Source: Bacteroidota bacterium (GTDB taxonomy: Bacteria > Bacteroidota > Bacteroidia > Bacteroidales > Prolixibacteraceae). From it: a stretch of 8,055 nt of DNA. How positions within the stretch are numbered: the first letter of the stretch is position 1; each line of letters begins with the position of its first letter. Shown in pieces: positions 1 to 7,329 of the stretch. The stretch lies in contig JABMPI010000358.1 in NCBI GenBank assembly GCA_013203755.1, forward strand, positions 1-8,055, in the 5' to 3' direction. The translations under genes were made by a program, and so were the position numbers. The notes beneath the pieces were generated by a model. It saw only the letters and a list, made by a program, of their open reading frames with translations, did not search any database and was not told the DNA's origin.

Positions 1-1407
1 GCCCGTATTTATATAACTTGTAATGTTGCGGTTACCAACATATCCGCCACATTCATGAGGCTGAGCCGGATTCATCTGAATCTCTTTTATAGCTTTGTAC
101 GCCTTTTCAATATCAAAATTCCTAATCCCTTTTTGGTAGGCATTTACAATTAAAGGAATTTCGTGTGATGCAACCATAATACTTGAATATTCAATTCCAC
201 CGGGCCCTTTTGGTAACCAACCGCCTTTGTCGTAAATCTCCAATAAAGAATTTACCCACTTTGCGGTAATGTCTGGATTTACCAAACCCCACAGCTGATT
301 TAGGTTCCAGAAAGTATTCCAGAAAGCATCGCAACCGTATCCTGCTGAATTAGGACTTTTTAATTGCTGAATGTTTTCGCACATATCTGCATACTTTCCA
401 TTGGCATCGCTAAAAATTGTACGTGCACTGTACGAACGGTACATGTTTGTGTAGAACTTAACTTTATCGATTTCAGAACCACCTTCAACTTTTATTTTGC
501 CAAGCAAATCATTCCAAACTTTTCTGGCATTTTTGTGTGCAGCATCAAAATTCCATTCAAATTCATTCAATTCAGTTTCAAGATTCAAACGAGCTTGCTC
601 AACACTTACATAAGATATTCCGGTTTGCATTAAAACAACTTCATCATCTTCTGTAGAAAAATTAAGGAATGCACCAAAGTCTGAATCTTCATTAATTGAT
701 ATTTTAACTGATTCCTTTAAAATTTCAGAACCTTTCCATCCACCCATAGAATTAAATGGACGATTAAAACGGGCTACAAAATGAAGGGTATATTCATTCC
801 AACCGGCTTCACGTCTAACATATCCACTAATCTCAGTATCACTTATTTTATCAATGGAAGCCTCAATAATTGCAGGCTGTCCTTCTTCCGGAACCTGCAA
901 ATCAAAAAGAATCCGTGCAACCGAATTTTTAGGGAAAGTATATTTTTGAAAGCCTCCGCGTGTTGTTGCGGTTAATTCGGCTTTTATTTTATAATCGTCC
1001 AATAACACAGAATAGTATCCCGGCGATGCTTTTTCGTTTTCATGATTAATTCGGGAACGATAACCTGCGTCGCAATCATCTTTTGTTCCCGGTAAAATTT
1101 TTAGTTCACCGGTTGTGGGCATGGTTAAAAAACTTCCCATCATCCACGAATGAACATGACCAAAGCCGGCAATACTATTTATCTCGTATTCGTAACCGGC
1201 ATCCATTATATAATCGTCCGTGTTGTCAGGGCTCAATTTTACCATTCCAAACGGCAAACAAGCACCTGGAAATAACATCCATCTGGAGCTAGAAGTGCCA
1301 AGCAATGGATCTACATAATCAACCGGTGTTTTAGTTGTTTTTTCAGAATAACAGCCAGTTAAATTAATAAAAACAGAGATGAATAGAATTTTATAGAATA
1401 GTTTCAT
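1..1407 (-). CDS. Glycoside hydrolase family 92 lipoprotein (alpha-mannosidase type), C-terminus cut by window edge
   Basis: The frame is open from an ATG at 1407 to the left edge, giving 469 residues without a stop. The N-terminus is a lipoprotein signal (residues 1-18) with lipobox LTGC, acylated Cys at 19, so the protein is probably anchored in a membrane and faces the periplasm or cell surface. GH92 hallmarks follow in order: VDPLLGTSSS near residue 32, FPGACLPFGMVKLSPD near 45, GFGHVHSW near 80, FYTNMYRS near 320, GYGCDAFWNTF near 355, and GGWLPKGPGG near 395. Characterised members are calcium-dependent, inverting exo-alpha-mannosidases that trim N-glycans or yeast mannan. They usually have about 700-800 residues, so roughly 60% is present and the expected catalytic acid and base lie beyond the edge. 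The gene is transcribed away from the plus-strand operon and shares its divergent control region. The family call is firm; linkage specificity cannot be read. Confidence 0.93.
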   Translation of the reverse strand, partial: MKLFYKILFISVFINLTGCYSEKTTKTPVDYVDPLLGTSSSRWMLFPGACLPFGMVKLSPDNTDDYIMDAGYEYEINSIAGFGHVHSWMMGSFLTMPTTGELKILPGTKDDCDAGYRSRINHENEKASPGYYSVLLDDYKIKAELTATTRGGFQKYTFPKNSVARILFDLQVPEEGQPAIIEASIDKISDTEISGYVRREAGWNEYTLHFVARFNRPFNSMGGWKGSEILKESVKISINEDSDFGAFLNFSTEDDEVVLMQTGISYVSVEQARLNLETELNEFEWNFDAAHKNARKVWNDLLGKIKVEGGSEIDKVKFYTNMYRSYSARTIFSDANGKYADMCENIQQLKSPNSAGYGCDAFWNTFWNLNQLWGLVNPDITAKWVNSLLEIYDKGGWLPKGPGGIEYSSIMVASHEIPLIVNAYQKGIRNFDIEKAYKAIKEIQMNPAQPHECGGYVGNRNITSYINTG

Positions 1408-1470
1408 TTTAGTTAGTTAAAGTTTTTTGAGAAGAGAAAAATACAAATAATTTTTTAAAGAATTGAATCT

Positions 1471-1504
1471 GTTCCTTTATAAAAAGTAAGTAAGATTAAG
1501 GAAC
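1471..1504. repeat. Inverted repeat in the divergent intergenic region
   Basis: Perfect 7-bp arms GTTCCTT (1471-1477) and AAGGAAC (1498-1504) are separated by 20 bp, centre to centre 27 bp. They lie between the GH92 start and the plus-strand promoter candidate. The placement suits an operator bound by a dimeric regulator controlling one or both directions. Short arms in AT-rich DNA can also arise by chance, and no regulator gene is visible to pair with it. Confidence 0.3.
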
Positions 1505-1565
1505 TGGATTAGGTAACCCGAAATTTAAAATGAATAAATTGTAATAAGTGCTAAATCGTTATAGT

Positions 1566-1597
1566 ATTGCCTTTTTCGCGAACTTTGGTTATCTTGG
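1566..1597 (+). promoter_or_regulatory. Candidate Bacteroidetes-type promoter for the plus-strand operon
   Basis: A -7 box TATCTTGG at 1590-1597 matches the Bacteroidetes consensus TAnnTTTG at all but one position. ATTG at 1566-1569 lies 20 bp upstream, the expected place for the -33 TTTG element. Transcription would begin near 1604, leaving a leader of about 60 nt before the ATG at 1663. This excludes the in-frame TTG at 1567 as the start of the first gene. No equally good promoter is visible for the divergent GH92 gene. Confidence 0.45.
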
Positions 1598-1662
1598 CAT
1601 CGCTTACAATTCAATTAAGTGTAGGATTTTTATTTATTACTGAATCAACTAAAACTAATATT

Positions 1663-2268
1663 ATGAAAAGGAATTTATTATTTGTAGGAATTACTTTAAT
1701 CAGTCTTCTTTTTGCGTCATACAGTAACGCACAAAAGTGGGAATCGTTATTTAACGGAAAAAACATTGAAAACTGGACTGCCAAAGGAAATACAAATTGG
1801 ACAGTTAAAGAAGGAGTATTGGTTGGCGAAGGAGAAAACGGACATCTTTACGCCGCACCTGAAATTACCGATTTTGAATTTAAAGGCAAGTTTAAAATAC
1901 ACAGCACTGGCAAAGATGCAAATAGCGGACTTTATTTCCGTGCAAATCCACCGGCAGATAATCCAGATAGTTACCCACGTGGTTACGAGGCTCAGATTTG
2001 TAACAGTCAGGATGCGCACACCGGATGGTTGTGGAAACCTGGTACACCAACCGGAAAGGCAACTGCAAATCTTTCAAAAGACGGCGAATGGTTCGATTAT
2101 TACATAAAAATGGTTGGTAATAAAATCGAATTTAAAATCAACGGTCAGTTGGTTATGACTTATGAAGATGATGAATACAAAAAAGGATATTTTGCAATCC
2201 AATGCCACAATCCGGGAATGGTAGTGGAAGCAAAAGAGATGTACTACAGAGATTTAAGCGTAAAATAG
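1663..2268 (+). CDS. Secreted DUF1080 protein (3-keto-disaccharide hydrolase domain)
   Basis: The protein has 201 residues. A signal peptide covers residues 1-23, with probable cleavage after SNA before QKW. The rest is one DUF1080 domain (Pfam PF06439, a concanavalin-like beta-sandwich). Its family landmarks are LFNGKNIENW (29-38), a WTVKEGVLVGEG strand (46-57), NSGLYFR (87-93), RGYEAQI (106-112), KINGQLV in the second half, and the closing GYFAIQCHNPG. Some relatives cleave glycosides already oxidised to 3-keto sugars by Gfo/Idh/MocA-type oxidoreductases; many are uncharacterised. The frame is also open upstream to a TTG at 1567, but ATG 1663 is preferred because the signal peptide begins there and the candidate promoter lies in between. 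The gene leads the operon; the next gene starts 45 bp downstream with no terminator between. The domain call is strong, the reaction is inference. Confidence 0.88.
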   Translation: MKRNLLFVGITLISLLFASYSNAQKWESLFNGKNIENWTAKGNTNWTVKEGVLVGEGENGHLYAAPEITDFEFKGKFKIHSTGKDANSGLYFRANPPADNPDSYPRGYEAQICNSQDAHTGWLWKPGTPTGKATANLSKDGEWFDYYIKMVGNKIEFKINGQLVMTYEDDEYKKGYFAIQCHNPGMVVEAKEMYYRDLSVK

Positions 2269-2313
2269 AACCAGTCTCATTTAATTAATCAAAACCTTAT
2301 TCAAAAGAATTGT

Positions 2314-4041
2314 ATGATTCATATTGAAAAATTATTTCAGTTTGTTTTAGTGACATTTTTTGTACTGTCTTTAAACAATAAATCTCAGGCTCAGGTAGAT
2401 TTAAACGATTATGAAAAACATGAGAATAAGATTTTTACAATTAGTCAACTGGCAAGAATACAATCGCATTATATTGATGGGCAAGGCCTATTCTCGCACG
2501 ACCTTTTTCTTCGTGAAAAAGGTTTGTATCCAATGAATGAAGAGATTCAAACGATACCCTATTTTTCAGTAAGTTATTTAAACGAGAATGTAACTGAAAA
2601 AGAGGGGGGATTTGTTCCCGGAAAATCAACTGGATTATTGAACATTGATTTTCATATTAAAACAACCACCTCACATAATTCGGTAAATGTTGCAGCTCCA
2701 ATTTGGGATGGCCGGGTTTACGACGATAATTATGAAATTATTGTTGGTGGATATTCCTCGAAGTTTAACGAAAGGCCAATTGGGAAGATTGATGAAAAGG
2801 GTGATTTTGTTTCTCAGCTAAAAGGTGAACATGTTAAAGAATTTCCAATTTTACAGATTCCTGCGGAACAAATTATTTTTGATCCGTTTGAGTATAAACT
2901 ACTTAAAATTAAGCCCAGCAATGGGGAAATAATTATAAGTAGCGTGAATCATTTTCTTCCTGTTTCAATTTACGGACAGCAGGGAGAGACATTAGGAGAT
3001 ATAAACTTTGAATTAGTAAATAAAAACTCTTCAATTGTACTTTTTGCCATTTTAAATGAAAAGAAACTGGAAGTAGCAAGTTGCAAGCTCAATAAGTCTG
3101 CGGTGGTAAAAAGTCGTGAAGGATATCAGCCCGAATTGATTGAAGGTTGCAGCCAACCGGAGAATGGGAAAGTGGTGACTTTTACTTTTGAAGGTGAATT
3201 TTCAAAAAATATCAAGATAGTAGAAGACGGAATGTATTTAGCAAAAGACATTAATTACGAGTCTGGAAAATATACAGCAAAGGCTGAAAAAATCACCATC
3301 GACGGAGACTTTCATGATTGGCGGAATGTTCCCGGAGTTTCAGATTATGAAGGCGATTTTGTATCCTACTTATATAAAAATCCTGACACCGATTTGTTGG
3401 AGGTAAAAGTTACCAACGACGATAAATACCTTTACATGTATACCAGAGTTGTTGGAGCGCATGGCAGAACTGGCGACAAAGGTCGATATTACTGGTATTC
3501 GTATATCGATGTAGATGCCAATGTAAATACAGGATATCCTCCAACAAGGGGAGATAACTGCTATTTTGGTATTCCAATTGGCGACGACAGCGAAGCACAA
3601 TTTGAATTTATTGACAACAAATTCATAAAATCATTTTTTGGTTTTACCGGAATTGGAGCTGAAAAGGAATCGTTAAGTGGTGTATTAGAGCTTGGGCCTT
3701 CTCATTATTCCTCTTCCGGAATGGATGGAAAGAAACGAGATAGTTACAAAGTTGAATATGTAAATCGGGGAGGTTCACGGTTTGCAACTCACGATTATAC
3801 ACCCGGAACCAGCGAGGATATTATTGTTGCTCTGTCTCCCGACGGTTCCGAAGTAGAAGTGAAAACTTTATTGTCTGGTTTTCTAAAAGATAAATCGGGC
3901 ACTGATTTAATGTATGTGGGTAAAAAAATCAACATTGCTTTGGGTGTTGAAGGTTCCAGCGACCACTATGGTTCCGGGGAATGGGGAGCTGATTCGAGCC
4001 CTGTAATCTATAATTATTTAATTAAATTTTTAAAAAAATGA
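2314..4041 (+). CDS. Exported protein with CBM9/DOMON-like C-terminal half, function unknown
   Basis: The protein has 575 residues. A signal peptide of about 26 residues (hydrophobic FQFVLVTFFVLSL, then NNKSQAQ) sends it across the inner membrane. Residues 27 to about 320 match nothing I recognise; the segment is rich in beta-strand-like stretches. From about residue 322 it resembles the CBM9/DOMON-like beta-sandwich fold: the entry motif TIDGDFHDW (328-336), a strand NDDKYLYMYTRV, and IDVDANVNTGYPP (398-410), whose aspartates and asparagines resemble a calcium-binding loop. Such domains bind sugars or occasionally heme; which applies is not visible. Its stop codon overlaps the next gene's start (ATGA), so the two are likely translated together and made in similar amounts. 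The gene probably supplies an accessory or substrate-binding protein to the sialidase-like enzyme. No enzymatic motif was recognised. The gene call is certain, the domain call moderate. Confidence 0.8.
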   Translation: MIHIEKLFQFVLVTFFVLSLNNKSQAQVDLNDYEKHENKIFTISQLARIQSHYIDGQGLFSHDLFLREKGLYPMNEEIQTIPYFSVSYLNENVTEKEGGFVPGKSTGLLNIDFHIKTTTSHNSVNVAAPIWDGRVYDDNYEIIVGGYSSKFNERPIGKIDEKGDFVSQLKGEHVKEFPILQIPAEQIIFDPFEYKLLKIKPSNGEIIISSVNHFLPVSIYGQQGETLGDINFELVNKNSSIVLFAILNEKKLEVASCKLNKSAVVKSREGYQPELIEGCSQPENGKVVTFTFEGEFSKNIKIVEDGMYLAKDINYESGKYTAKAEKITIDGDFHDWRNVPGVSDYEGDFVSYLYKNPDTDLLEVKVTNDDKYLYMYTRVVGAHGRTGDKGRYYWYSYIDVDANVNTGYPPTRGDNCYFGIPIGDDSEAQFEFIDNKFIKSFFGFTGIGAEKESLSGVLELGPSHYSSSGMDGKKRDSYKVEYVNRGGSRFATHDYTPGTSEDIIVALSPDGSEVEVKTLLSGFLKDKSGTDLMYVGKKINIALGVEGSSDHYGSGEWGADSSPVIYNYLIKFLKK

Positions 4042-5753
4042 TAAAAATGCGGTGTGTTTTGTTTCTGGTATTAAGCTTTTCGCTGTCAATTGTTTTGCAT
4101 GCCGGAAATCCGGGGGTTCGGATTGATAAAAACCTTAAAATACTTTCGGTAACCGAATGGCTTGTTGCAGGCACATTCCCAAGTGAATATTATCCGGGCA
4201 ATAGTGATAATCCATCTTTGAGAGATGGTTACAGTATTGATTTTTTGAAAGAATTAGGTGGTGAATCAAATACCAAAATAGGAGAGGGTACAGCTGTAAA
4301 TCTTCCAAATGGAAATCAGGTAAAATTCAACTTGAAAAAATGGAACAGCGAATACGTAGACCTAATTGACCTTTTTGGAGAAAGTGCAAATGTGTGCGCT
4401 TATTTATATACTGAATTGGAATGTAAACAGGCACAGGAGGTTTATTTACACGTGGGAATTAACGATGCAGGAAAAGTTTGGGTGAATGGCAATCTTGTTA
4501 TTGAACATCCATCAGACGGAGTAGCAGATCGCTCAGACGAAATTGCAAAAGTATCTTTGCATGAAGGAGTCAATAAATTTCTGGTAAAAATAGATCAGGC
4601 AGGTGGCGGCTGGGGAATGTATTTTCAGGTTTATGGAATAAAAGCGCATGAAAAATATGTGACAGATCATGCCGTTCATGAGTTTGGGAAAGATTTCGAT
4701 CACCCCCAAAGCATCGCAACGCATATTGAAACCAAAGTGTTATGCAAAGAGGAAAACCGATACATTGGCTGGCCTACTATTGGCAAAACCAAATCGGGAG
4801 AGTTGTTAGCTGTGTTTTCAGGCGATAGAGATCAGCATGTTTGTCCGTACGGAATTGTGCAAATGATTCGCAGTAAAGACAACGGAGCAACCTGGAGTGA
4901 ACCGGAAACGGTGAGTAATACGCCACTTGACGACCGCGATGCCGGAATTATAGAAACAAAGGATGGAACATTAGTAGTTAGCTGGTTTACTTCGTTGGCT
5001 TTTGATAACGAACGTTATTACAAAAATAATCCTGCTTGGAAAAGACATGCAGGCAAACTTAGCCACGAAACCAGAAAATTTTGGTTGGGTAACTGGACAC
5101 GCCGTTCAACTGATAATGGACAATCCTGGGAAGACCCTGTAAAACAAAATGGAACTGCTCCACATGGCCCAATTGAATTGGCCGATGGTAGATTGTTGTA
5201 TGTGGGGACCGGAGAAATTGATGGAAAAAAGGTGAATGTTGTTGAGGAATCAAAAGATGTCGGAAAGAGTTGGCAGATTATTTCAACCATTGCAATTCCT
5301 GAAAATGAAGACATTAAACATTATCATGAACCACATGTTGCTGAACTTCCTGATGGTAAGTTGGTTGCTCAAATTCGTTATCAGCCAGAGGATAAAACGC
5401 AATGTTACCAGAGGCAGGCAGAAAGTTTCGATGGTGGTAAAACGTGGAGTATTGCAGCCAAAACGCCACTTTGGGGTTATCCTCCACATTTAATTGTTTT
5501 AGAAAATGGCTGGTTATTATCGGTTTATGGAGTACGAAGAAAACCCTACAGCGAACGAGCTTGTATTAGTAAAGACGGTGGTAAAACCTGGGAGATTGAA
5601 AATGAGATAATCTTAAAACACGCAATGAATAGCGATTTAGGCTACCCGGCATCCGTTCAGTTAGATGATGGGGCTATTCTAACCATCTATTATCAGATTG
5701 ATAAAAAGAGTGAAAAAACTTGTTTGATGGGGACGAAGTGGATGTTAAAGTAG
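4038..5753 (+). CDS. Secreted sialidase-superfamily beta-propeller with N-terminal beta-sandwich (probable glycosidase, not a typical sialidase)
   Basis: The protein has 571 residues, with a signal peptide over about 1-22. The N-terminal part (to about 205) includes a galactose-binding-like sandwich with KVWVNGN around W148, as in GH2-type sugar-binding domains. The rest is a propeller with five Asp boxes: SKDNGATW 279, STDNGQSW 357, SKDVGKSW 405, SFDGGKTW 463 and SKDGGKTW 511. Compared with GH33, E431 and R447 (EPHVAELPDG...QIRY), R500 or R501, and Y536 (GYPASVQL) sit where the catalytic glutamate, the second and third arginines and the tyrosine are expected. The FRIP position reads IGWP (243-246), so the first carboxylate-binding arginine is absent. 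D263 or D265 (SGDRDQH) may serve as acid/base. The start is the ATG overlapping the previous stop; an in-frame ATG at 4047 is an alternative. Automatic pipelines would call it exo-alpha-sialidase; I think another substrate is more likely. Confidence 0.85.
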   Translation: MIKMRCVLFLVLSFSLSIVLHAGNPGVRIDKNLKILSVTEWLVAGTFPSEYYPGNSDNPSLRDGYSIDFLKELGGESNTKIGEGTAVNLPNGNQVKFNLKKWNSEYVDLIDLFGESANVCAYLYTELECKQAQEVYLHVGINDAGKVWVNGNLVIEHPSDGVADRSDEIAKVSLHEGVNKFLVKIDQAGGGWGMYFQVYGIKAHEKYVTDHAVHEFGKDFDHPQSIATHIETKVLCKEENRYIGWPTIGKTKSGELLAVFSGDRDQHVCPYGIVQMIRSKDNGATWSEPETVSNTPLDDRDAGIIETKDGTLVVSWFTSLAFDNERYYKNNPAWKRHAGKLSHETRKFWLGNWTRRSTDNGQSWEDPVKQNGTAPHGPIELADGRLLYVGTGEIDGKKVNVVEESKDVGKSWQIISTIAIPENEDIKHYHEPHVAELPDGKLVAQIRYQPEDKTQCYQRQAESFDGGKTWSIAAKTPLWGYPPHLIVLENGWLLSVYGVRRKPYSERACISKDGGKTWEIENEIILKHAMNSDLGYPASVQLDDGAILTIYYQIDKKSEKTCLMGTKWMLK

Positions 5754-5761
5754 GGGAGAAA

Positions 5762-5783
5762 GTCGGAGGTCGGAAGATGGAAG
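5762..5783 (+). repeat. Short degenerate purine-rich tandem repeat
   Basis: Three adjacent units GTCGGAG, GTCGGAAG and ATGGAAG lie 9 bp after the propeller stop codon. They look like decayed copies of a 7-8 bp unit. I recall similar GTCGGAAG-like runs between genes in other Bacteroidetes genomes, but this is memory, not a search. No function is implied. Confidence 0.4.
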
Positions 5784-5869
5784 TAAAAGAAAACTTTGAT
5801 AGAAGCAAGGTAGGATTAGATTTATCGTAGGATTTCTTTAAGCTATTACTTGCAAAATAATAGCATCCA

Positions 5870-5980
5870 TTACGATTTGTCAATCCAGAGGTATTTCTCA
5901 TTGTATTCAACTGTGCGGAAGAATTGTGTATCCAAATATTCTATATTGTGTTCTTTTATAAGCGAATCAAAATAGTAACT
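5870..5980 (-). pseudogene. Possible C-terminal remnant of a lost gene
   Basis: One minus-strand frame reads 36 sense codons ending in TAA at 5872-5870, with an in-frame TAA directly upstream (5983-5981) and no ATG. The product includes FDSLIKEHNIEYLDTQFFR followed by TVEYNEKYLWIDKS. It has a balanced, protein-like mix of charged and aromatic residues, unlike the shadow frames around it. I do not recognise the family. No continuation is visible upstream in any frame, where the sequence turns into A/T runs and the hairpin. It could be the tail of a gene removed by deletion, or a chance open frame. Confidence 0.35.
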
Positions 5981-6015
5981 TTAGAAACTAAACTAATTCT
6001 ATGGATATGAAAACT

Positions 6016-6048
6016 CAGCTAACTCGTTTTTTTTAGCTGCTTTTTTTT
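6016..6048 (+). terminator. Rho-independent terminator of the plus-strand operon
   Basis: Arms CAGCTAA (6016-6022) and TTAGCTG (6033-6039) pair perfectly over 7 bp around a 10-nt loop. After one C comes a run of eight T (6041-6048), then more T-rich sequence. The orientation fits transcripts coming from the propeller gene, although the hairpin lies about 260 bp beyond its stop. In the minus direction the stem is followed only by AGTTTTC, so it would act weakly for the convergent gene. The stem is modest and A/T-rich, hence moderate confidence. Confidence 0.55.
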
Positions 6049-6104
6049 ATTTTTTACAAAGGGAAAAAATAGGAAAGTGATGCAGATTAGAATTGCTTAT
6101 TGAA

Positions 6105-7262
6105 TTAATTTTTTCCTCTAAGAAATAGAAATCCTCCAACAGATAAAATAAGAACAATTAAAGCTCCAAACAAATAAATCAGATTTTTGTAACTCGATTG
6201 CTGTTCTGGAATTTCAGAAATTATTTCTTCGGGGGTTTGTCCGTCGTACGATTGAACGATTTTCATCTCAGATTCGGTATAACCGTAAAGTGTAGTAGCT
6301 CCGGCAGCTCCTTGTTTTCTAATTTTTGAAGGTGAAATGGATAATATTTTACTCATTTCTGATTTTACCAGTGGGTTTTCAGCATCAAAATTATGCCATT
6401 TAACTACTTCTTGTTGTTTCTTTTTATTCCAACGCAAGGGCATCATTCTTCCTAAAATCCATGATCGATCTAATCCACATTCACAGTCGGCACCTACTAG
6501 AGTTAGCAGATTATTTAAGTATTTTATTTGTAATAAATCGCCGGTTAAAACTTGTCCCATTAATCGTCCTCTTCCGTAAAGTATGGCTGCAACAGGTTTT
6601 CCGTTGTATTCATCTTTCCATCCCAAACTCCACAAAAGCACCCTTTCGTTTTTTATTTCATCAATTTTTAGAGTAATAATTTCAGCAGGGTTTTCAAAAG
6701 GTTTAGGCATTTTCTCCTGTATTGAAGTAATCTCTTCAACCGAAATATTTATCTCTTTTAATGCTTTTTTATTTTCATCAGTATTTTCTCCTTCAACAAA
6801 CAAAACAACTGCGTAGGATTGAACAATCGAATTTATAATTTGAATTCTGATTAACGACGAAGTCACATCTTCCAGTAATTCCCACACCGATTCGGTAAAC
6901 TGTGCCTCTTCTTTTTTTAAGTTGAATGGTAAAACATCGCCTTCGGGAGAAACAAGGATTGCCAAAGGTTGTTCTCCTTTTTTAAACGACTTGTAATGTT
7001 TTAAATTCTCAGTGTCCAGCTCCGTTAAAACGTTTATTACACTCGTTTCAATGTTCGCATCTAAAAGGGCAGCATAAGTGGTTTTTGTGAAAACAGAAAC
7101 ACTGTTCGCGCTAACATCGGAATCGTTGAATAAGATTAACTTGTAATTGTCTGTACCAAAATCAGAGTATCCTATTTCACAAACCGTATAACGGCAAGCA
7201 TTTGATTGGGTTGCCATTCCAATAAATAAGGTAATAAAGAGATATGTTATTTTTTTGATCAT
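6105..7262 (-). CDS. Exported cysteine-containing protein with C-terminal membrane anchor, function unknown
   Basis: The protein has 385 residues. A signal peptide (1-22, SNA before C23) is followed at once by CRYTVCEIGYSDFG, with cysteines at 23 and 28. A first module (about 40-115) ends in PLAILVSPEGDVLPF, which recalls thioredoxin-like or receiver-like alpha/beta folds but is not diagnostic. A second module holds KPVAAILYGRGRLMGQVLTG, with YGRGR at 229-233, and then DCECGLDRSW (259-268), a CxC motif with C260 and C262, and MPLRW. One transmembrane helix near 360-381 ends in RGKN, so the body should sit in the periplasm anchored to the inner membrane. I recall similar CRYTV-starting proteins of unknown function in Bacteroidetes, Verrucomicrobia and Planctomycetes, without a documented role. 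The cysteine pairs suggest metal binding or thiol chemistry (inference). It follows the PQQ-like gene by 67 bp on the same strand, probably one operon. Confidence 0.85.
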   Translation of the reverse strand: MIKKITYLFITLFIGMATQSNACRYTVCEIGYSDFGTDNYKLILFNDSDVSANSVSVFTKTTYAALLDANIETSVINVLTELDTENLKHYKSFKKGEQPLAILVSPEGDVLPFNLKKEEAQFTESVWELLEDVTSSLIRIQIINSIVQSYAVVLFVEGENTDENKKALKEINISVEEITSIQEKMPKPFENPAEIITLKIDEIKNERVLLWSLGWKDEYNGKPVAAILYGRGRLMGQVLTGDLLQIKYLNNLLTLVGADCECGLDRSWILGRMMPLRWNKKKQQEVVKWHNFDAENPLVKSEMSKILSISPSKIRKQGAAGATTLYGYTESEMKIVQSYDGQTPEEIISEIPEQQSSYKNLIYLFGALIVLILSVGGFLFLRGKN

Positions 7263-7329
7263 AAAAAAATGTCGTGTTTTCGTCGTTCTTCTTATATTTA
7301 ATAGTCCAGCAATCTAATAATCTTTTCTA

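Larger units (their letters stand above)
5754..6104. other. Intergenic region between convergent genes
   Basis: These 351 bases separate the plus-strand operon from the minus-strand pair. No complete gene fits. The long minus-strand frame covering 5674-5910 overlaps the end of the propeller gene and has low-complexity, serine-rich content, so it is not coding. Contents from left to right are a degenerate purine-rich tandem repeat just after the stop codon, a start-less coding remnant on the minus strand, and a hairpin with a T-tract. The length and mixed content suggest a scar of past insertion or deletion. Confidence 0.6.

Noticed and set aside
364..1292. Plus-strand ORFs of 64-89 residues
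   Set aside because: They are antisense shadows of the GH92 gene, whose minus-strand frame is fully open with clear family motifs.
1444..1451. Minus-strand ATTATTTG as the -7 box of a GH92 promoter
   Set aside because: It differs from TAnnTTTG at the two invariant first bases, and no -33 TTTG lies at the right distance.
1567..1662. N-terminal extension of the DUF1080 gene from a TTG at 1567
   Set aside because: It would put 32 residues before a clear signal peptide, and the best promoter match lies inside it. The ATG at 1663 explains the sequence better.
5674..5910. Minus-strand 78-residue ORF
   Set aside because: It overlaps the end of the propeller gene and its composition is serine-, threonine- and proline-rich low complexity. 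The coding-like signal in this area lies in a different frame.
6001..6036. Eleven-codon plus-strand ORF MDMKTQLTRFF as a leader peptide
   Set aside because: It overlaps the terminator stem, and no plus-strand gene follows that it could regulate.
7186..7209. Lipobox at SNAC (residues 20-23) of the anchored protein
   Set aside because: The residues before the cysteine (S-N-A) do not fit the lipobox, and the C-terminal helix already provides an anchor. Signal peptidase I cleavage is more likely.
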